64,000 bases of DNA from Microvirga sp. KLBC 81 (GTDB lineage Bacteria; Pseudomonadota; Alphaproteobacteria; Rhizobiales; Beijerinckiaceae), in contig NZ_QDAH01000002.1 in the NCBI RefSeq assembly GCF_003075415.1, forward strand, positions 124,001-188,000. The letters run 5' to 3'. A model generated the notes under the pieces. It was not told where the DNA came from, made no database searches, and was given only the letters and a program-made list of their open reading frames with translations. Shown one piece after another: positions 52,554 to 61,845 of this stretch; within the stretch, counting starts at the first letter, position 1; every line of letters starts with the position of its first letter. A program made the translations under genes and the position numbers.

Positions 52554-53072
52554 TCAGGCGTGAGCCGGCACGCGGCGTCGCTTGGTGCTGAGAATCGTGT
52601 CGAGCGTCACGGGCCGATAGTCCCACAGATCGACGCCCACATCGTATTGCCGCGTCTGAGGCTTGAGCTTGCCGTGCGAGTGGCCGTGGAGGTCGATCCA
52701 GCCGCGGCTCATGTTCTTCCAGGTGCGGAAGGCGTAGTGACACATGACGACGGCGCGGCCATCCACATTGAGCTCCGCATAGGCCTGCACACTCTCCCAG
52801 CCCTTCGCAGCGAGAGTGCCCTGGCCGTCATTGTTGCCGATGATCAGGTGCTTGCGCCCGTGAAGGAGGGACAGCAGCTCGTCGATGCGCTCCGGGCGCG
52901 CATGCAGGGCGAAATCGCCGAGATGCCAGACCTCGTCTTCGGGCGAGACGGTCTCGTTCCACCTGGCGATGAGCGCCTCGTCATGTTCGGGGATCGTCTT
53001 GAAGGGACGCTTGTCGATCCGCAGCACGCGTGAATCGCCGAAATGGGTGTCGCTCGTGAAGAAGATCGCCAA
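52554..53072 (-). CDS. Metallophosphoesterase family protein
   Basis: 172 residues. All motifs of calcineurin-like phosphoesterases are present: FTSDTHFGD, WHLGDFAL, IIGNNDG, CHYAF and LHGHSHG. Small cytoplasmic member without other domains, of the kind annotated as a phage-type or bis(5'-nucleosyl)-type phosphoesterase; substrate unknown. Confidence 0.86.
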   Translation of the reverse strand: MAIFFTSDTHFGDSRVLRIDKRPFKTIPEHDEALIARWNETVSPEDEVWHLGDFALHARPERIDELLSLLHGRKHLIIGNNDGQGTLAAKGWESVQAYAELNVDGRAVVMCHYAFRTWKNMSRGWIDLHGHSHGKLKPQTRQYDVGVDLWDYRPVTLDTILSTKRRRVPAHA

Positions 53073-53126
53073 GGAGAGATTTGCCTTTCAAAAGGTCAGA
53101 GGAGGCGCCATTCGCAGAGCTTGCGG

Positions 53127-53570
53127 CTAATTCCTGTCATCCGGCACGACGGGAATCGGCAGGACGTCGATTCCTTCTTCCAGGAGCGCCCGCGCTTCCG
53201 CAGGATCGGCCTCGCCGTAGATCGAGCGTTCCTCTGCTTCGCCGTAATGCATCTTGCGGGCCTCGTCGACGAAATCCTTGCCGACATTCTCCGCATTCTT
53301 CATCACGTGCTCACGCAGGGCGCGAAGGGCGGCGCGAAGTTCTCTCTCCTGGTCGGAGAGGACCGCAACGGGCTGCGCCCCCGGTTGCACGGCGGGTGCC
53401 TTGTCCGTGCGCGCAATGGAGGGCGCCATGATCTGCTTGTCCACTTTTGACGAGCTGCAGAACGGGCAGGTGACGAGACCGCGCTTGCGCTGCGTTTCGA
53501 ACGCCTCGCTCGACGGAAACCAGCTCTCGAATTCATGGGCCTGCTCGCAGGCCAGGGCGTATTTGATCAT
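53127..53570 (-). CDS. DUF1178 family zinc-ribbon protein
   Basis: 147 residues. Opens MIKYALACEQAHEFESWFPS and has a CPFCSS motif (about residues 35-40); with the first Cys this may form a metal site. The middle is Pro/Ala-rich, and the C-terminal helix HVMKNAENVGKDFVDEARKM is diagnostic for DUF1178. Function unknown. Lies 37 bases after the nitrilase-like gene on the same strand, as in many alphaproteobacteria. Confidence 0.88.
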   Translation of the reverse strand: MIKYALACEQAHEFESWFPSSEAFETQRKRGLVTCPFCSSSKVDKQIMAPSIARTDKAPAVQPGAQPVAVLSDQERELRAALRALREHVMKNAENVGKDFVDEARKMHYGEAEERSIYGEADPAEARALLEEGIDVLPIPVVPDDRN

Positions 53571-53607
53571 GTCCTTGTCAGGGTTTCACCAGACGCAACA
53601 AAGCCGG

Positions 53608-54474
53608 TCAGGCGGAAGCCGCCCGACCGGGAGTTTCAGAGTTCGAGACGACCTCCACCTTGAAGGGGCGCGCATTCTTGAGCGTCGGAATGCGCCCGCG
53701 CACTTCTGTCACGAGGGCAGGATCGATCTCGGCCAGGATCACGCCGGGCTCCGTGCCGGCTTCCGCCAGCACACGGCCCCACGGATCGATGATGATCGAA
53801 TGACCGAAGGTCTCGCGGCCGTCCTCATGCAACCCGCCTTGCGCGGCGGAGATCATGAAGGAGCCGGTCTCGATGGCGCGGGCGCGATGCAGGATCTGCC
53901 AATGTGCCTCGCCTGTCTGCCTGGTGAAGGCGGCGGGAGCCGAGAGGAACGACGCGCCGTTCTCAGCCAGCGCCTTGTAGAGCGCGGCGAAACGCACGTC
54001 GTAGCAGATCGTCATGCCGAGATAGCCCCAGGGCGTCTCGGCCAGAACCGCCCTGCTGCCGCCGGTATAGGTCGCCGATTCGCGCCAGCTCTCGCCGTTC
54101 GGCAGGTCCACGTCGTAGAGGTGGATCTTGTCGTAAGCAGCGACGATCTCGCCGTCCGTGTCGATGAGGAACGCGCGGTTGGCGACCTTGTCGCCCTCCT
54201 TCACGGCAATGGAGCCGATCTGGACCATGATGCCCTTCTCCCGCGCCACCTCGCGTAAGGAGGCGAGAACCGGATCCTGCGCCTGCGGGCCGACCTTTTC
54301 GAACATCTCCGCCCGCTCCCGGCAGACGAGGGAGGTCATCTCCGGCGTCTGGGCAAAATGCGCGCCTTTCTCGGCAGCCTCGCGCACAAGGGCGACGGCG
54401 GCATCGCGGTTTTTCAGAACGTCGCGGCCGGAGCGCATCTGGATGCAGGCGGCGGTAAAGCGGGTGGGATTCAT
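53608..54474 (-). CDS. Carbon-nitrogen hydrolase (Nit1/NIT2-like)
   Basis: 288 residues, single nitrilase domain. Triad: Glu in FAQTPEMTSL, Lys in YDKIHLYDVDLP and Cys in GMTICYDVRF. The sequence fits the Nit1 group that repairs deaminated glutathione; pairing with a glutaredoxin gene immediately upstream supports a thiol-related role, but this is inference. Confidence 0.88.
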   Translation of the reverse strand: MNPTRFTAACIQMRSGRDVLKNRDAAVALVREAAEKGAHFAQTPEMTSLVCRERAEMFEKVGPQAQDPVLASLREVAREKGIMVQIGSIAVKEGDKVANRAFLIDTDGEIVAAYDKIHLYDVDLPNGESWRESATYTGGSRAVLAETPWGYLGMTICYDVRFAALYKALAENGASFLSAPAAFTRQTGEAHWQILHRARAIETGSFMISAAQGGLHEDGRETFGHSIIIDPWGRVLAEAGTEPGVILAEIDPALVTEVRGRIPTLKNARPFKVEVVSNSETPGRAASA

Positions 54475-54489
54475 GAAAGGTTGTCTCCG

Positions 54490-54747
54490 TCAGGCCTGCA
54501 GAAGAGGCTCGAGCTGGCCCCGGTCGTCAAGAGCATAGAGGTCGTCGCAGCCGCCTACATGCTTTCCATCGATGAAGATCTGCGGCACGGTGGTGCGCCC
54601 GCCGGCCTTCTGGATCATCTCCGCCCGCGCTTCGGGTTTCTTTTCGATATCGATCTCGGTGAAGGCGGCTCCCTTCTCGTCGAGGAGCCTCTTTGCGGCC
54701 GAGCAATAGGGGCACCAGCCCTTGGTGTAGATCGTGATGGACGGCAT
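54490..54747 (-). CDS. grxC: Glutaredoxin 3
   Basis: 85 residues. Active site CPYC (about residues 11-14) followed by SAAKRLLDEKG, then TVPQIFIDGKHVGGCDDL with the cis-Pro and glutathione-binding GGCDD. Glutathione-dependent dithiol oxidoreductase in the cytoplasm. 15 bases ahead of the nitrilase-like gene, which probably shares its transcript. Confidence 0.95.
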   Translation of the reverse strand: MPSITIYTKGWCPYCSAAKRLLDEKGAAFTEIDIEKKPEARAEMIQKAGGRTTVPQIFIDGKHVGGCDDLYALDDRGQLEPLLQA

Positions 54748-54795
54748 GAATGTCTCCGAATGTTGCGCCTAGATATAGGAACAATCAGGTCTCTG

Positions 54796-55569
54796 TCACA
54801 ACTCCTGCACAACTCTCGCGAAGGCCAGAATATCCACCGAGGCCGCGCCGCCTCTCAAAAGGGCCCGCGAGGCGGCATTGGCCGTGGCGCCGGTGGTCAG
54901 CACGTCATCGACGAGAAGCACCCTTCTGCCCTTCAGACGCGCCTTGGCTTCCGGCGGCACGCGGAAGGCGCCCTGCAGGTTTTCCTGCCGCTGCGCCTTG
55001 GTGAGCCCCACCTGACGGCGGGTGCGCCTGATGCGGGCGAGAGCCAAGGGATCGCAGGGCACGCCGCTTTCCCGGGATACGACCTTCGCCAGAGCCATGG
55101 CCTGGTTGAAGCGCCGCCGCCACAACCGCCAGCGGTGAAGCGGTACGGGCACGATCACATCGGCCTCGCCTAAAAGCTCTGCGCCCGCCCGGGTCATCAT
55201 GACCCCTAAGGCGCGGGCCAGTTCCAGGCGGTCATCGTATTTGAGCCGGTGCACGAGCAGGCTCGCCGTCCCGTCATATTCCGCCACCGCCCGGGCGCGC
55301 CCGAAAACCGGCGGATCGGCGATGGCGGCAGGCGACAGGAGGGGCTGGCCGAGATCGACCTGAAACGGTGTGCCGAGCCGTTCGCAGAAGGGGCGCTCGA
55401 TGAAGCGGATGCCGGACCAGCAGGCGGCGCACAGGCCGTGGGCCTCGCCCGTCGCAGCCTGGCAGGCGATGCAGCTGGGCGGATAGAGGAGGCCGATCGC
55501 AGCCTTCGCCATCCGCGCGCTGAAAGACAGCGCGGGACTGAGCGGCAAGGGGCTGGGCCGGGGCTCCAT
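54796..55569 (-). CDS. comF: ComF family phosphoribosyltransferase-like protein
   Basis: 257 residues from ATG at 55569; an ATG two codons earlier is equally possible. A zinc-ribbon region (PPSCIACQ...LCAACW) is followed by a PRTase domain: VIVPVPLHRWRLWRRRFNQA, LTKAQRQENLQGAF and the PRPP loop VLLVDDVLTTGAT. ComF proteins act in DNA uptake and, more broadly, in double-strand DNA handling; the exact biochemical activity is not known. Followed by grxC after 48 bases. Confidence 0.88.
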   Translation of the reverse strand: MEPRPSPLPLSPALSFSARMAKAAIGLLYPPSCIACQAATGEAHGLCAACWSGIRFIERPFCERLGTPFQVDLGQPLLSPAAIADPPVFGRARAVAEYDGTASLLVHRLKYDDRLELARALGVMMTRAGAELLGEADVIVPVPLHRWRLWRRRFNQAMALAKVVSRESGVPCDPLALARIRRTRRQVGLTKAQRQENLQGAFRVPPEAKARLKGRRVLLVDDVLTTGATANAASRALLRGGAASVDILAFARVVQEL

Positions 55570-55944
55570 GGTCATGGATTTAAGCTTAGCCGATCGCCTG
55601 CTGAAGAGCGAGGTGGTCTTTCCCCTCTCCCTTGAGGGGCAGGGGTGGGGATGGATCGGCTGGGCGAGGGGCCGATCCGGTGCACCGCTTCGCAAGCCCT
55701 GCGCGTCATGGCCGTCCCCGGACTTGATCCGGGGATCAGTCCCGGCCATCCCGATGGAAAGAAGCGCCTCGCCGAAGCGGGATCACCGGCACAAGGCCGG
55801 CGATGACGGGCAGAGCTCCGGTGGATAGAGCCCAGCGGTTTGACGTTGCAACCCTCACCCGGACCCTCCTCCGCAAGGGAGAGGAAGATCGCATCTCTGA
55901 AATGTCTTGGCGCGGCGTCCGATCCACGCCATATCGAGCGCCTT
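55570..55944. repeat. Repeat-filled region between comF and the methyltransferase gene
   Basis: 375 bases holding a C-rich repeat (55618-55665; TCTTTCCCCTCTCCCTTGAG then GGGCAGGGGTGGGG), the third copy of the 90-base element (55704-55809; starts CGTCATGGCCGTCCCCGGAC) and another C-rich copy (55850-55890; CAACCCTCACCCGGACCCTC then CGCAAGGGAGAGG). No gene. Confidence 0.7.
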
Positions 55945-56829
55945 ATGAGCACACCTGAAGTCTTCGACCGCTCCCTCGTTCGCCAGCGCCTGTCACGGGC
56001 GCTGAAGGCCGGCTATGCCGATTTCCTCCTGGTTCGCGCCGCGGAGGATCTGCAGGAGCGTCTCTCGACAGTGTTGCGTTCCTTTCCGCTGGCTCTGGAT
56101 GTGGGAACGCCGACGCCGCTTGCCGCTAAGGCTCTGTTGCAAGGAGGTCTTGCGAAGGAGGTTGTGCGCCTCTCGCCCACGCCCGAGGCCGGGAGTGTCT
56201 GGGGTGATGAGGAGCGGTTGCCTTTTTCCGGCGAGCAATTCGATCTCGCGGTGTCGCTCCTGGCGCTCCAGGGCGTCAACGATCTGCCGGGTACGCTCAT
56301 CCAGATCCGCCGGGCTCTGAAAGCCGACGGCCTCTTCATCGGGGCGCTGCTCGGGGGCTCCACACTGACAGAGCTGCGCCAGGCCCTGACCCAGGCCGAG
56401 GCTGAAGTGGAAGGCGGCGTGAGCCCGCGCGTGGCGCCCTTTGCCGACTTACGGGATATCGGCGGCCTGCTCCAGCGGGCGGGCTTTGCCCTCCCGGTCA
56501 CGGATTCGGACATCGTCCGTGTGCGCTATGCCAATGCCTTCGCGCTCATGCGCGACCTGCGCGCCATGGGCCTGACCAATGCGCTCAACGACCGCCGCCG
56601 GACGCCGCTCAAGCGCGGCACCCTGATGCGGGCGGCTCAGGTTTATGCCGAGCGCTTCGCCGATCCGGACGGGCGCATTCCCGCCACCTTCGAGATCGTC
56701 TGGCTCTCCGGCTGGACGCCACATGAGAGCCAGCAGAAGCCGTTGCGGCCAGGCTCGGCCAGGATGCGGCTGGCCGATGCGCTCGGTGTGAAGGAAGGGC
56801 AGCCCGCTCCGCAACCAAAAAAGGAATGA
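55945..56829 (+). CDS. SAM-dependent methyltransferase-fold protein (NDUFAF5-like)
   Basis: 294 residues from ATG at 55945. EVFDRSLVRQRLSRAL at the N-terminus and FDLAVSLLALQGVNDLPGTL, GLFIGALLGGSTLTELRQAL and GFALPVTDSDIVRVRY later are hallmarks of the NDUFAF5 group, whose mitochondrial member is needed for complex I assembly. The glycine-rich SAM loop (LDVGTPTP) is degenerate, so it may hydroxylate or bind rather than methylate, as reported for NDUFAF5. Divergent from comF in the usual order. Confidence 0.85.
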   Translation: MSTPEVFDRSLVRQRLSRALKAGYADFLLVRAAEDLQERLSTVLRSFPLALDVGTPTPLAAKALLQGGLAKEVVRLSPTPEAGSVWGDEERLPFSGEQFDLAVSLLALQGVNDLPGTLIQIRRALKADGLFIGALLGGSTLTELRQALTQAEAEVEGGVSPRVAPFADLRDIGGLLQRAGFALPVTDSDIVRVRYANAFALMRDLRAMGLTNALNDRRRTPLKRGTLMRAAQVYAERFADPDGRIPATFEIVWLSGWTPHESQQKPLRPGSARMRLADALGVKEGQPAPQPKKE

Positions 56830-56909
56830 TCTTTCGTATCGGGACCTTCAGCTGAAACCGGGCTGCGCTATCTCAGTTGTCGAGACAGCCCCTTGGAGAG
56901 CCCTGCGCC

Positions 56910-57275
56910 ATGAGAGAGCCCGGTCCGGATCATCCGATTACGATCACGCAAAACCCGCACCGCATCCGGGTCATGCTCGGCGGCTTCATCGTCGCCGAAA
57001 CGACGCAGGCGCTGACCCTTCGGGAAGCGACGCTCCCGCCGGTGCACTACATTCCACGGCAGGACGTGCGCATGGACCTGCTCGATCCCACCGACCACAG
57101 GTCCCGTTGCCCTTATAAGGGCGATGCCTCCTACTTCACCGTGTCGGGCGGCGGGCTCGTGCGTGAGAATGCCGCCTGGAGCTACGAGGAGCCAGCGCCC
57201 TCCGTCGCCGCCATCAAGGAGCACATCGCCTTCTATCCGGAGAAGGTCGACGACATCGAGGAATTCCAGGACTGA
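56910..57275 (+). CDS. DUF427 domain protein
   Basis: 121 residues from ATG at 56910, with GGAG upstream. Single DUF427 domain with RIRVMLGGFIVAETTQAL, VHYIPRQDVRMDLL, CPYKGDASYF and IAFYPEKVD. Small beta-rich cytoplasmic proteins of unknown function, sometimes linked to nucleotidyltransferase-like activity. Followed by a repeat, so monocistronic or co-transcribed with the methyltransferase gene 80 bases upstream. Confidence 0.88.
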   Translation: MREPGPDHPITITQNPHRIRVMLGGFIVAETTQALTLREATLPPVHYIPRQDVRMDLLDPTDHRSRCPYKGDASYFTVSGGGLVRENAAWSYEEPAPSVAAIKEHIAFYPEKVDDIEEFQD

Positions 57276-57410
57276 GAAGCTTTCGCCTGCTCCGGCCCAT
57301 CCTCGGTGAGGCGGGCGAGGTCGCGCGGCTGGCGAATGGGCTTTTGGCGCATCGTGCGGAACAGTGGACCTGGTTTTCCGCTAAGAACGATGCGCTCTCT
57401 CTAGAAGGGA

Positions 57411-57462
57411 GCATCGGATGGATCCCAAAAGTGGATTCCACTTTTCACGTCCGAGGCTCTAG
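57411..57462. repeat. Nested palindromic repeat
   Basis: GCATCGGATGGATCCC then AAAAGTGGATTCCACTTTT and CACGTCCGAGGCTC. Same family as 30946-30988. A related half-element (AACAGTGGACCTGGTTTTCC) lies at 57360-57379. Confidence 0.65.
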
Positions 57463-57518
57463 TGGGGCTTGCTGACCCCGCGCCTCCGGGCCACTCTGCT
57501 GAAAAACCGAGTGACCCC

Positions 57519-58667
57519 ATGACGCCATTCACGTTCAACACAGCCCCATCCCTGATCTTCGGCTCCGGCAGCATCACCCGCATCGGCGAGATTGCGGCGC
57601 AGCATCTCGGACCCCGCGTCGCGCTCGTCACCGATGCCGGGCTGGTGAAGGCGGGTCTCCTTGAAAAGGCTCTGCACGCGCTGGAGGAAGCAGGCATCGC
57701 GGTCGACGTGTTCGATGGCGTCGTGGCCGATCCGCCCGAGGCGGTTGTGCTGGCGGCGGTCGAGAAGGCTTGTGCGTTCGACGCCCGGGCCGTGATCGGC
57801 TTCGGCGGCGGCTCGTCCATCGATGTGGCGAAGCTCGTCGCGCTGCTCGCTCGCAGCGGCGAGAGTCTTGCTGAAACCTACGGTGTCGGCGTTGCGAAGG
57901 GGCCGAGGCTTCCGCTTCTCGCTGTCCCAACCACAGCGGGCACGGGATCGGAGGTAACGCCGATTTCCATCGTCACCACCGGCGCGCACGAGAAGAAGGG
58001 CGTGGTCTCGCCTCTCATCATTCCCGATATCGCGCTGCTCGATCCCGACCTTACGCTCAACCTTCCGGCGCATGTGACGGCCGCGACCGGCATCGATGCG
58101 ATGGTTCACGCGATCGAGGCCTATACCTCGACAAGCGCCAACAACAATCCGGTCTCGAAAGCGCTCGCGAAAGAGGCGCTGCAACTGCTCGGGCGCAATA
58201 TCGAGCGCGCCGTGCATCACGGCCAGGACAGCGAGGCGAGGGCGGCGATGCTGCTCGGCTCGATGCTGGCAGGACAGGCTTTCGCCAATTCGCCGGTCGC
58301 TGCCGTGCATGCGCTCGCTTATCCCATCGGCGGGCATTTCGGTGTGCCGCATGGCCTGTCCAATGCGCTCGTGCTGCCGCATGTGCTGCGCTTCAATGCA
58401 AGCACCTGCGAGAGGGCTTATGGGGAGCTTGCGCCGCATGCCTTCCCTGAACTCGAAGGGCGCGCCAGCGCTGATGCTTTTGCCGAAGCTCTCGCCGAGT
58501 TGTGCACAAAAGTGGGTCTCCAGCCACGCCTGCGCGATGTGGGCATTCCGCAGGATGCGTTGTCGACGCTGGCGGAGGATGCGATGAAGCAGACGCGTCT
58601 TCTCGTGAACAATCCGCGCTCGCTCTCCTTGGATGATGCACGCGCGATCTACGAAGCTGCTTGGTGA
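57519..58667 (+). CDS. Iron-containing alcohol dehydrogenase
   Basis: 382 residues from ATG at 57519. N-terminal Rossmann domain with IGFGGGSSIDVAKLVALL and PTTAGTGSEVTPISIV; metal-binding domain with GIDAMVHAIEAYTS, HALAYPIGGHFGVPHGLSNA and further His. NAD-dependent oxidation of a short alcohol or reduction of an aldehyde; substrate not predictable from sequence. The thioesterase gene starts 8 bases after it. Confidence 0.92.
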   Translation: MTPFTFNTAPSLIFGSGSITRIGEIAAQHLGPRVALVTDAGLVKAGLLEKALHALEEAGIAVDVFDGVVADPPEAVVLAAVEKACAFDARAVIGFGGGSSIDVAKLVALLARSGESLAETYGVGVAKGPRLPLLAVPTTAGTGSEVTPISIVTTGAHEKKGVVSPLIIPDIALLDPDLTLNLPAHVTAATGIDAMVHAIEAYTSTSANNNPVSKALAKEALQLLGRNIERAVHHGQDSEARAAMLLGSMLAGQAFANSPVAAVHALAYPIGGHFGVPHGLSNALVLPHVLRFNASTCERAYGELAPHAFPELEGRASADAFAEALAELCTKVGLQPRLRDVGIPQDALSTLAEDAMKQTRLLVNNPRSLSLDDARAIYEAAW

Positions 58668-58675
58668 GAACCTCC

Positions 58676-59110
58676 ATGTCCGAACGTCCCGCGCGGCTTC
58701 CTCGCTCCGCCTTCAGGCTCTTTCGTCCCATTGCCACGCGCTGGATGGACAATGATGCCTATGGGCACGTGAACAACGTGCATTACTATTCCTATTTCGA
58801 TACTGCGGTGAACGGCTGGCTTGTCGAGGAGGGATTGCTCGACATCGCCCATAGCCCCGTGATCGGACTCGTGGTGGAAACCGGCTGCATCTATTTCGAG
58901 AGCGTAGCCTTCCCCGAAAAACTCCAGGCCGGCATCAGCGTGGCGCATCTCGGCCGTTCATCGGTGCGCTATGTGATCGGCATCTTCAAGGAAGGCGCTG
59001 AGCTTGCAGCAGCCCAGGGGCACTTCGTGCATGTGCATGTGGATCGGGCAACCCAGCGTCCCGTCGATATTCCGGCAAGAGCGCGCGAGGCTCTCAGCGC
59101 TCTCGCCTGA
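58676..59110 (+). CDS. Acyl-CoA thioesterase (4-hydroxybenzoyl-CoA thioesterase family)
   Basis: 144 residues from ATG at 58676; a TTG at 58661 lies inside the previous stop region. Hot-dog fold with the active-site stretch RWMDNDAYGHVNNVHYYSYF, i.e. the Asp-containing 4HBT motif. Cytoplasmic acyl-CoA hydrolase of unknown substrate. Probably co-transcribed with the Fe-ADH. Its end overlaps the convergent EamA gene by 17 bases. Confidence 0.9.
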   Translation: MSERPARLPRSAFRLFRPIATRWMDNDAYGHVNNVHYYSYFDTAVNGWLVEEGLLDIAHSPVIGLVVETGCIYFESVAFPEKLQAGISVAHLGRSSVRYVIGIFKEGAELAAAQGHFVHVHVDRATQRPVDIPARAREALSALA

Positions 59111-60011
59111 GCCTTCCGGTGAACGACACGAGAGCGACGCCCGAGAGCACCACCGCGCCGCCGAGCAATTCGCGCAATCCCACGCTCTCGTTCAGGAACA
59201 GAACCGCGAGCAGGATCGTCCAGACCGGCGCGAGATAGCCGACCATCGAAGCCCGCGTCGGTCCCGTGCGGCGGATCATGTGCATGAAGAGCAGGATCGG
59301 CAACGCCGTCGACATGGCACCAAGAGCGAGCAGCGGTGCAATGTGCAGCGGCACAGGCGCGAAGGCTGACGGTCCTGCGACCAGAAGCGCCAGCACGGTC
59401 GCGGCAGAACCGGAGCTGATCTGCTGGCCCAGCGCCATGCGTCCAGGGTCCATGGCCTTGACGGTGCGCACATAGATGTTCGCCGCCGCGTAGCTGCAGG
59501 CCACCAGCACCATGGCGATGATGCCGATGGGATTGATGCCGCTATCGGGCAGCGCCGCTGGCCCGATGAGAAGGCCCATGCCGATGAGGCCGACAAGAAC
59601 GCCGAACAGCCGCTGAAGGCTCAAGCGCTCGTCCGCGAACATCAGATGCGACATCACCGCGACGATGAGCGGGGAAGAGGCCTGGATCATCGCGGCAGGC
59701 GCGGTCGCGATCTGCGTGAGCGCGTAAGCCACGAGCACGTTCGGCAGCCAGCCGTTGAAGGTGCCGAGAAAGGCCCAGACCTTGAACTCATGGCGCCGCG
59801 GCAGGATGCTCTTGCCCCGGAGCATGAACCACGCCGCCAAGGTCGTGCCCCCGATCACGCCACGCATGGCAGCCAGGACGAAGGGATTGAGATCTCCGCT
59901 CAGCTTCACGAACAGAAAGGCGCTGCCCCACAGAAAGGAGCAGATGAGGAGATTGGACAGGATAAAGACGGGCGTCGGAGCGAAAGCCGCCCCGGCTGGT
60001 TGGGCTGACAT
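59094..60011 (-). CDS. EamA/DMT family transporter
   Basis: 305 residues, ten hydrophobic helices, two EamA repeats: LLICSFLWGSAFLFVKLSG, LAAMRGVIGGTTLAAWFML, LLIVAVMSHLMF-like region LIVAVMSHLMFADERLSL and VGYLAPVWTILLAVLFLNESV. Exporter of unknown substrate. Ten bases after mutT on the same strand. Confidence 0.9.
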   Translation of the reverse strand: MSAQPAGAAFAPTPVFILSNLLICSFLWGSAFLFVKLSGDLNPFVLAAMRGVIGGTTLAAWFMLRGKSILPRRHEFKVWAFLGTFNGWLPNVLVAYALTQIATAPAAMIQASSPLIVAVMSHLMFADERLSLQRLFGVLVGLIGMGLLIGPAALPDSGINPIGIIAMVLVACSYAAANIYVRTVKAMDPGRMALGQQISSGSAATVLALLVAGPSAFAPVPLHIAPLLALGAMSTALPILLFMHMIRRTGPTRASMVGYLAPVWTILLAVLFLNESVGLRELLGGAVVLSGVALVSFTGRLRRER

Positions 60012-60021
60012 TGGTGCAGCC

Positions 60022-60447
60022 CTAGGGGCCGAGAAGATCGAGAAGGAAGGGGATCAGCGGCTCGTCGGCCGGCGGCATGGGATAGCTGCGCAGCTCCTGC
60101 GGCTTCACCCATTTCAGGGCCTGCCCTTCCATGGATTGCACGAAGCCTTCCCAGCGGCGGCAGATGTAGAGCGGCATGAGAAGGTGGAAGCTCTCATAGG
60201 CATGGCTCGCGAAGGTGAGCGGCGCGAGGCAGGGCTCCTTCACCGTGATGCCGAGCTCCTCCCGCAGTTCACGGATGAGCGTCTCCTCCGGCCGTTCGCC
60301 GGGCTCCACCTTGCCGCCGGGAAACTCCCACAGGCCCGCGAGCTGCTTGCCCTCAGGGCGCTGCGCCAGAAGAATCCGGTTGTCCGCGTCGACGAGGGCG
60401 ACGGCAACGACGAGGGTGAGCTTGAGAGGGGGCGTGTTCGTGGTCAT
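60022..60447 (-). CDS. mutT: 8-oxo-dGTP diphosphatase MutT
   Basis: 141 residues. Complete Nudix box GKVEPGERPEETLIRELREE followed by LG. The N-terminal VAVALVDADNRILLAQRPEG and C-terminal LKWVKPQELRSYPMPPAD match MutT. It removes oxidised guanine nucleotides before incorporation into DNA. Located 42 bases after argJ, a frequent neighbour in Hyphomicrobiales. Confidence 0.93.
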   Translation of the reverse strand: MTTNTPPLKLTLVVAVALVDADNRILLAQRPEGKQLAGLWEFPGGKVEPGERPEETLIRELREELGITVKEPCLAPLTFASHAYESFHLLMPLYICRRWEGFVQSMEGQALKWVKPQELRSYPMPPADEPLIPFLLDLLGP

Positions 60448-60489
60448 GAGAGAGCGTAACGAAGAACTACCATCATCCCTAAGCTATGA

Positions 60490-61731
60490 TCAGCTGCGGT
60501 AATCGCCGTTGATTTCCACGTAAGCCTTGGTGAGGTCGCAGGTCCAGACCGTGGCCTCGCCGCGCCCCAGGCCCAGATCGACGCGGATCGTGATCTCGTC
60601 GCCCTTCATGTAGGCGGAGGTTTTCGCCTCGCTGTATTCCGGGTCGCGCGCGCCCTTCACGGCCACGCGGATATTGCCGAACCAGATGGCGAGCTTATCG
60701 CGCTCGGCAGGCTCGCCCGCCTTGCCGACGGCCATCACCACGCGGCCCCAGTTCGCATCCTCGCCCGCGACCGCCGTCTTGACGAGGGGCGAGTTGGCGA
60801 TCGCCATGGCGATGCGCTTGGCCGACGTCGCACCCGTCGCGCCCGTCACCTTCACGGTCAGGAACTTCCGTGCGCCTTCGCCGTCGCGGGCCACCTGCTG
60901 CGCGAGATCGCTGAGCAGGCTCTCGAGCGCCGCGCGGAATTCCTTGAGGCGGCGGTCGCTCGGCAGGGAGATGGCCGGGGCGCCACGATTCGCGGCCGCG
61001 CCCGTCGCGAAGAAGAGGAGCGTGTCGGAGGTGGAGGTGTCGCTGTCCACCGTCACGCAGTTGAAGCTCTTGTCGGCGCCCTTCTTGAGCAGGGCCTGCA
61101 GCACGGGTGCCGCGATCGGCGCATCGGTGAAGACGAAGGAGAGCATGGTCGCCATGTCGGGCGCGATCATGCCCGCGCCCTTGGCGATGCCGTTGATCGT
61201 CACCTCGACGCCGCCGATGGTTGCCGTGCGGGTCGCCACCTTCGGGAAGGTGTCGGTGGTCATGATGGCTTTTGCGGCATCGAGCCAGGCGCTGGGCTTC
61301 GCCTTCTTCTCGCAGGCTTCGAGCACGCCCTCGAACCTGGTGGCATCGAGCGGCTCGCCGATCACGCCGGTGGAGGCGATGAAGACCTGAGAGGCGCGGC
61401 AGCCTGCCGCTTCCGCCGCGATCTCGGCCGTGAGCTTCACGGCTTCCGCACCCTTCTTGCCGGTGAACGCATTGGCATTGCCGGAATTCACCACGAGCGC
61501 GCGCGCCGTGCCCTTGGCGAGATTCTTGCGGCACCAGTCGACCGGAGCCGACGGGCATTTGGAACGCGTGAACACACCCGCCACCGTGGTCTCCTTCGGG
61601 AGCGTCACATAGAGCACGTCCGTTCGGTTCTTGTATCGGATGCCGGCCTCCGCAGTCGCGAGCCTCACGCCTTCAATGGCGGGGAGGGTCGGGAATGTCT
61701 TGGGCGCGAGCGGAGACACGGTTTTGGACAT
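60490..61731 (-). CDS. argJ: Bifunctional ornithine acetyltransferase / N-acetylglutamate synthase
   Basis: 413 residues from ATG at 61731 ([20 protein letters not shown]). The self-cleavage site is visible in [16 protein letters not shown]; the Thr of ATML becomes the catalytic N-terminal residue of the beta chain. [14 protein letters not shown] and the oxyanion TT-type motif region SSTGVIG (here [11 protein letters not shown]) agree. It recycles the acetyl group in arginine synthesis. Divergent from the small gene at 61902. Confidence 0.96.
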   Translation of the reverse strand: MSKTVSPLAPKTFPTLPAIEGVRLATAEAGIRYKNRTDVLYVTLPKETTVAGVFTRSKCPSAPVDWCRKNLAKGTARALVVNSGNANAFTGKKGAEAVKLTAEIAAEAAGCRASQVFIASTGVIGEPLDATRFEGVLEACEKKAKPSAWLDAAKAIMTTDTFPKVATRTATIGGVEVTINGIAKGAGMIAPDMATMLSFVFTDAPIAAPVLQALLKKGADKSFNCVTVDSDTSTSDTLLFFATGAAANRGAPAISLPSDRRLKEFRAALESLLSDLAQQVARDGEGARKFLTVKVTGATGATSAKRIAMAIANSPLVKTAVAGEDANWGRVVMAVGKAGEPAERDKLAIWFGNIRVAVKGARDPEYSEAKTSAYMKGDEITIRVDLGLGRGEATVWTCDLTKAYVEINGDYRS

Positions 61732-61845
61732 GCTAAGGGTCTCAAGAAGTGAGCGGATGGAATACCGTTTAGGAAAGGCGACCTGTGGTTTTTTAAGGCT
61801 TCTTGTCAAGTCAAAGCTGCAGCAAACATGGCTTGCATAGGCCAA

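Noticed and set aside
52533-52558. EcfG-like site upstream of nhaA (GGAGC-N17-CGTT)
   Set aside because: One mismatch, inside the stop region of the upstream gene, and the bases also form small hairpins.
57360-57385. EcfG-like site upstream of the Fe-ADH (GGAAC-N16-CGCT)
   Set aside because: It is part of a palindromic repeat and about 140 bases from the start.
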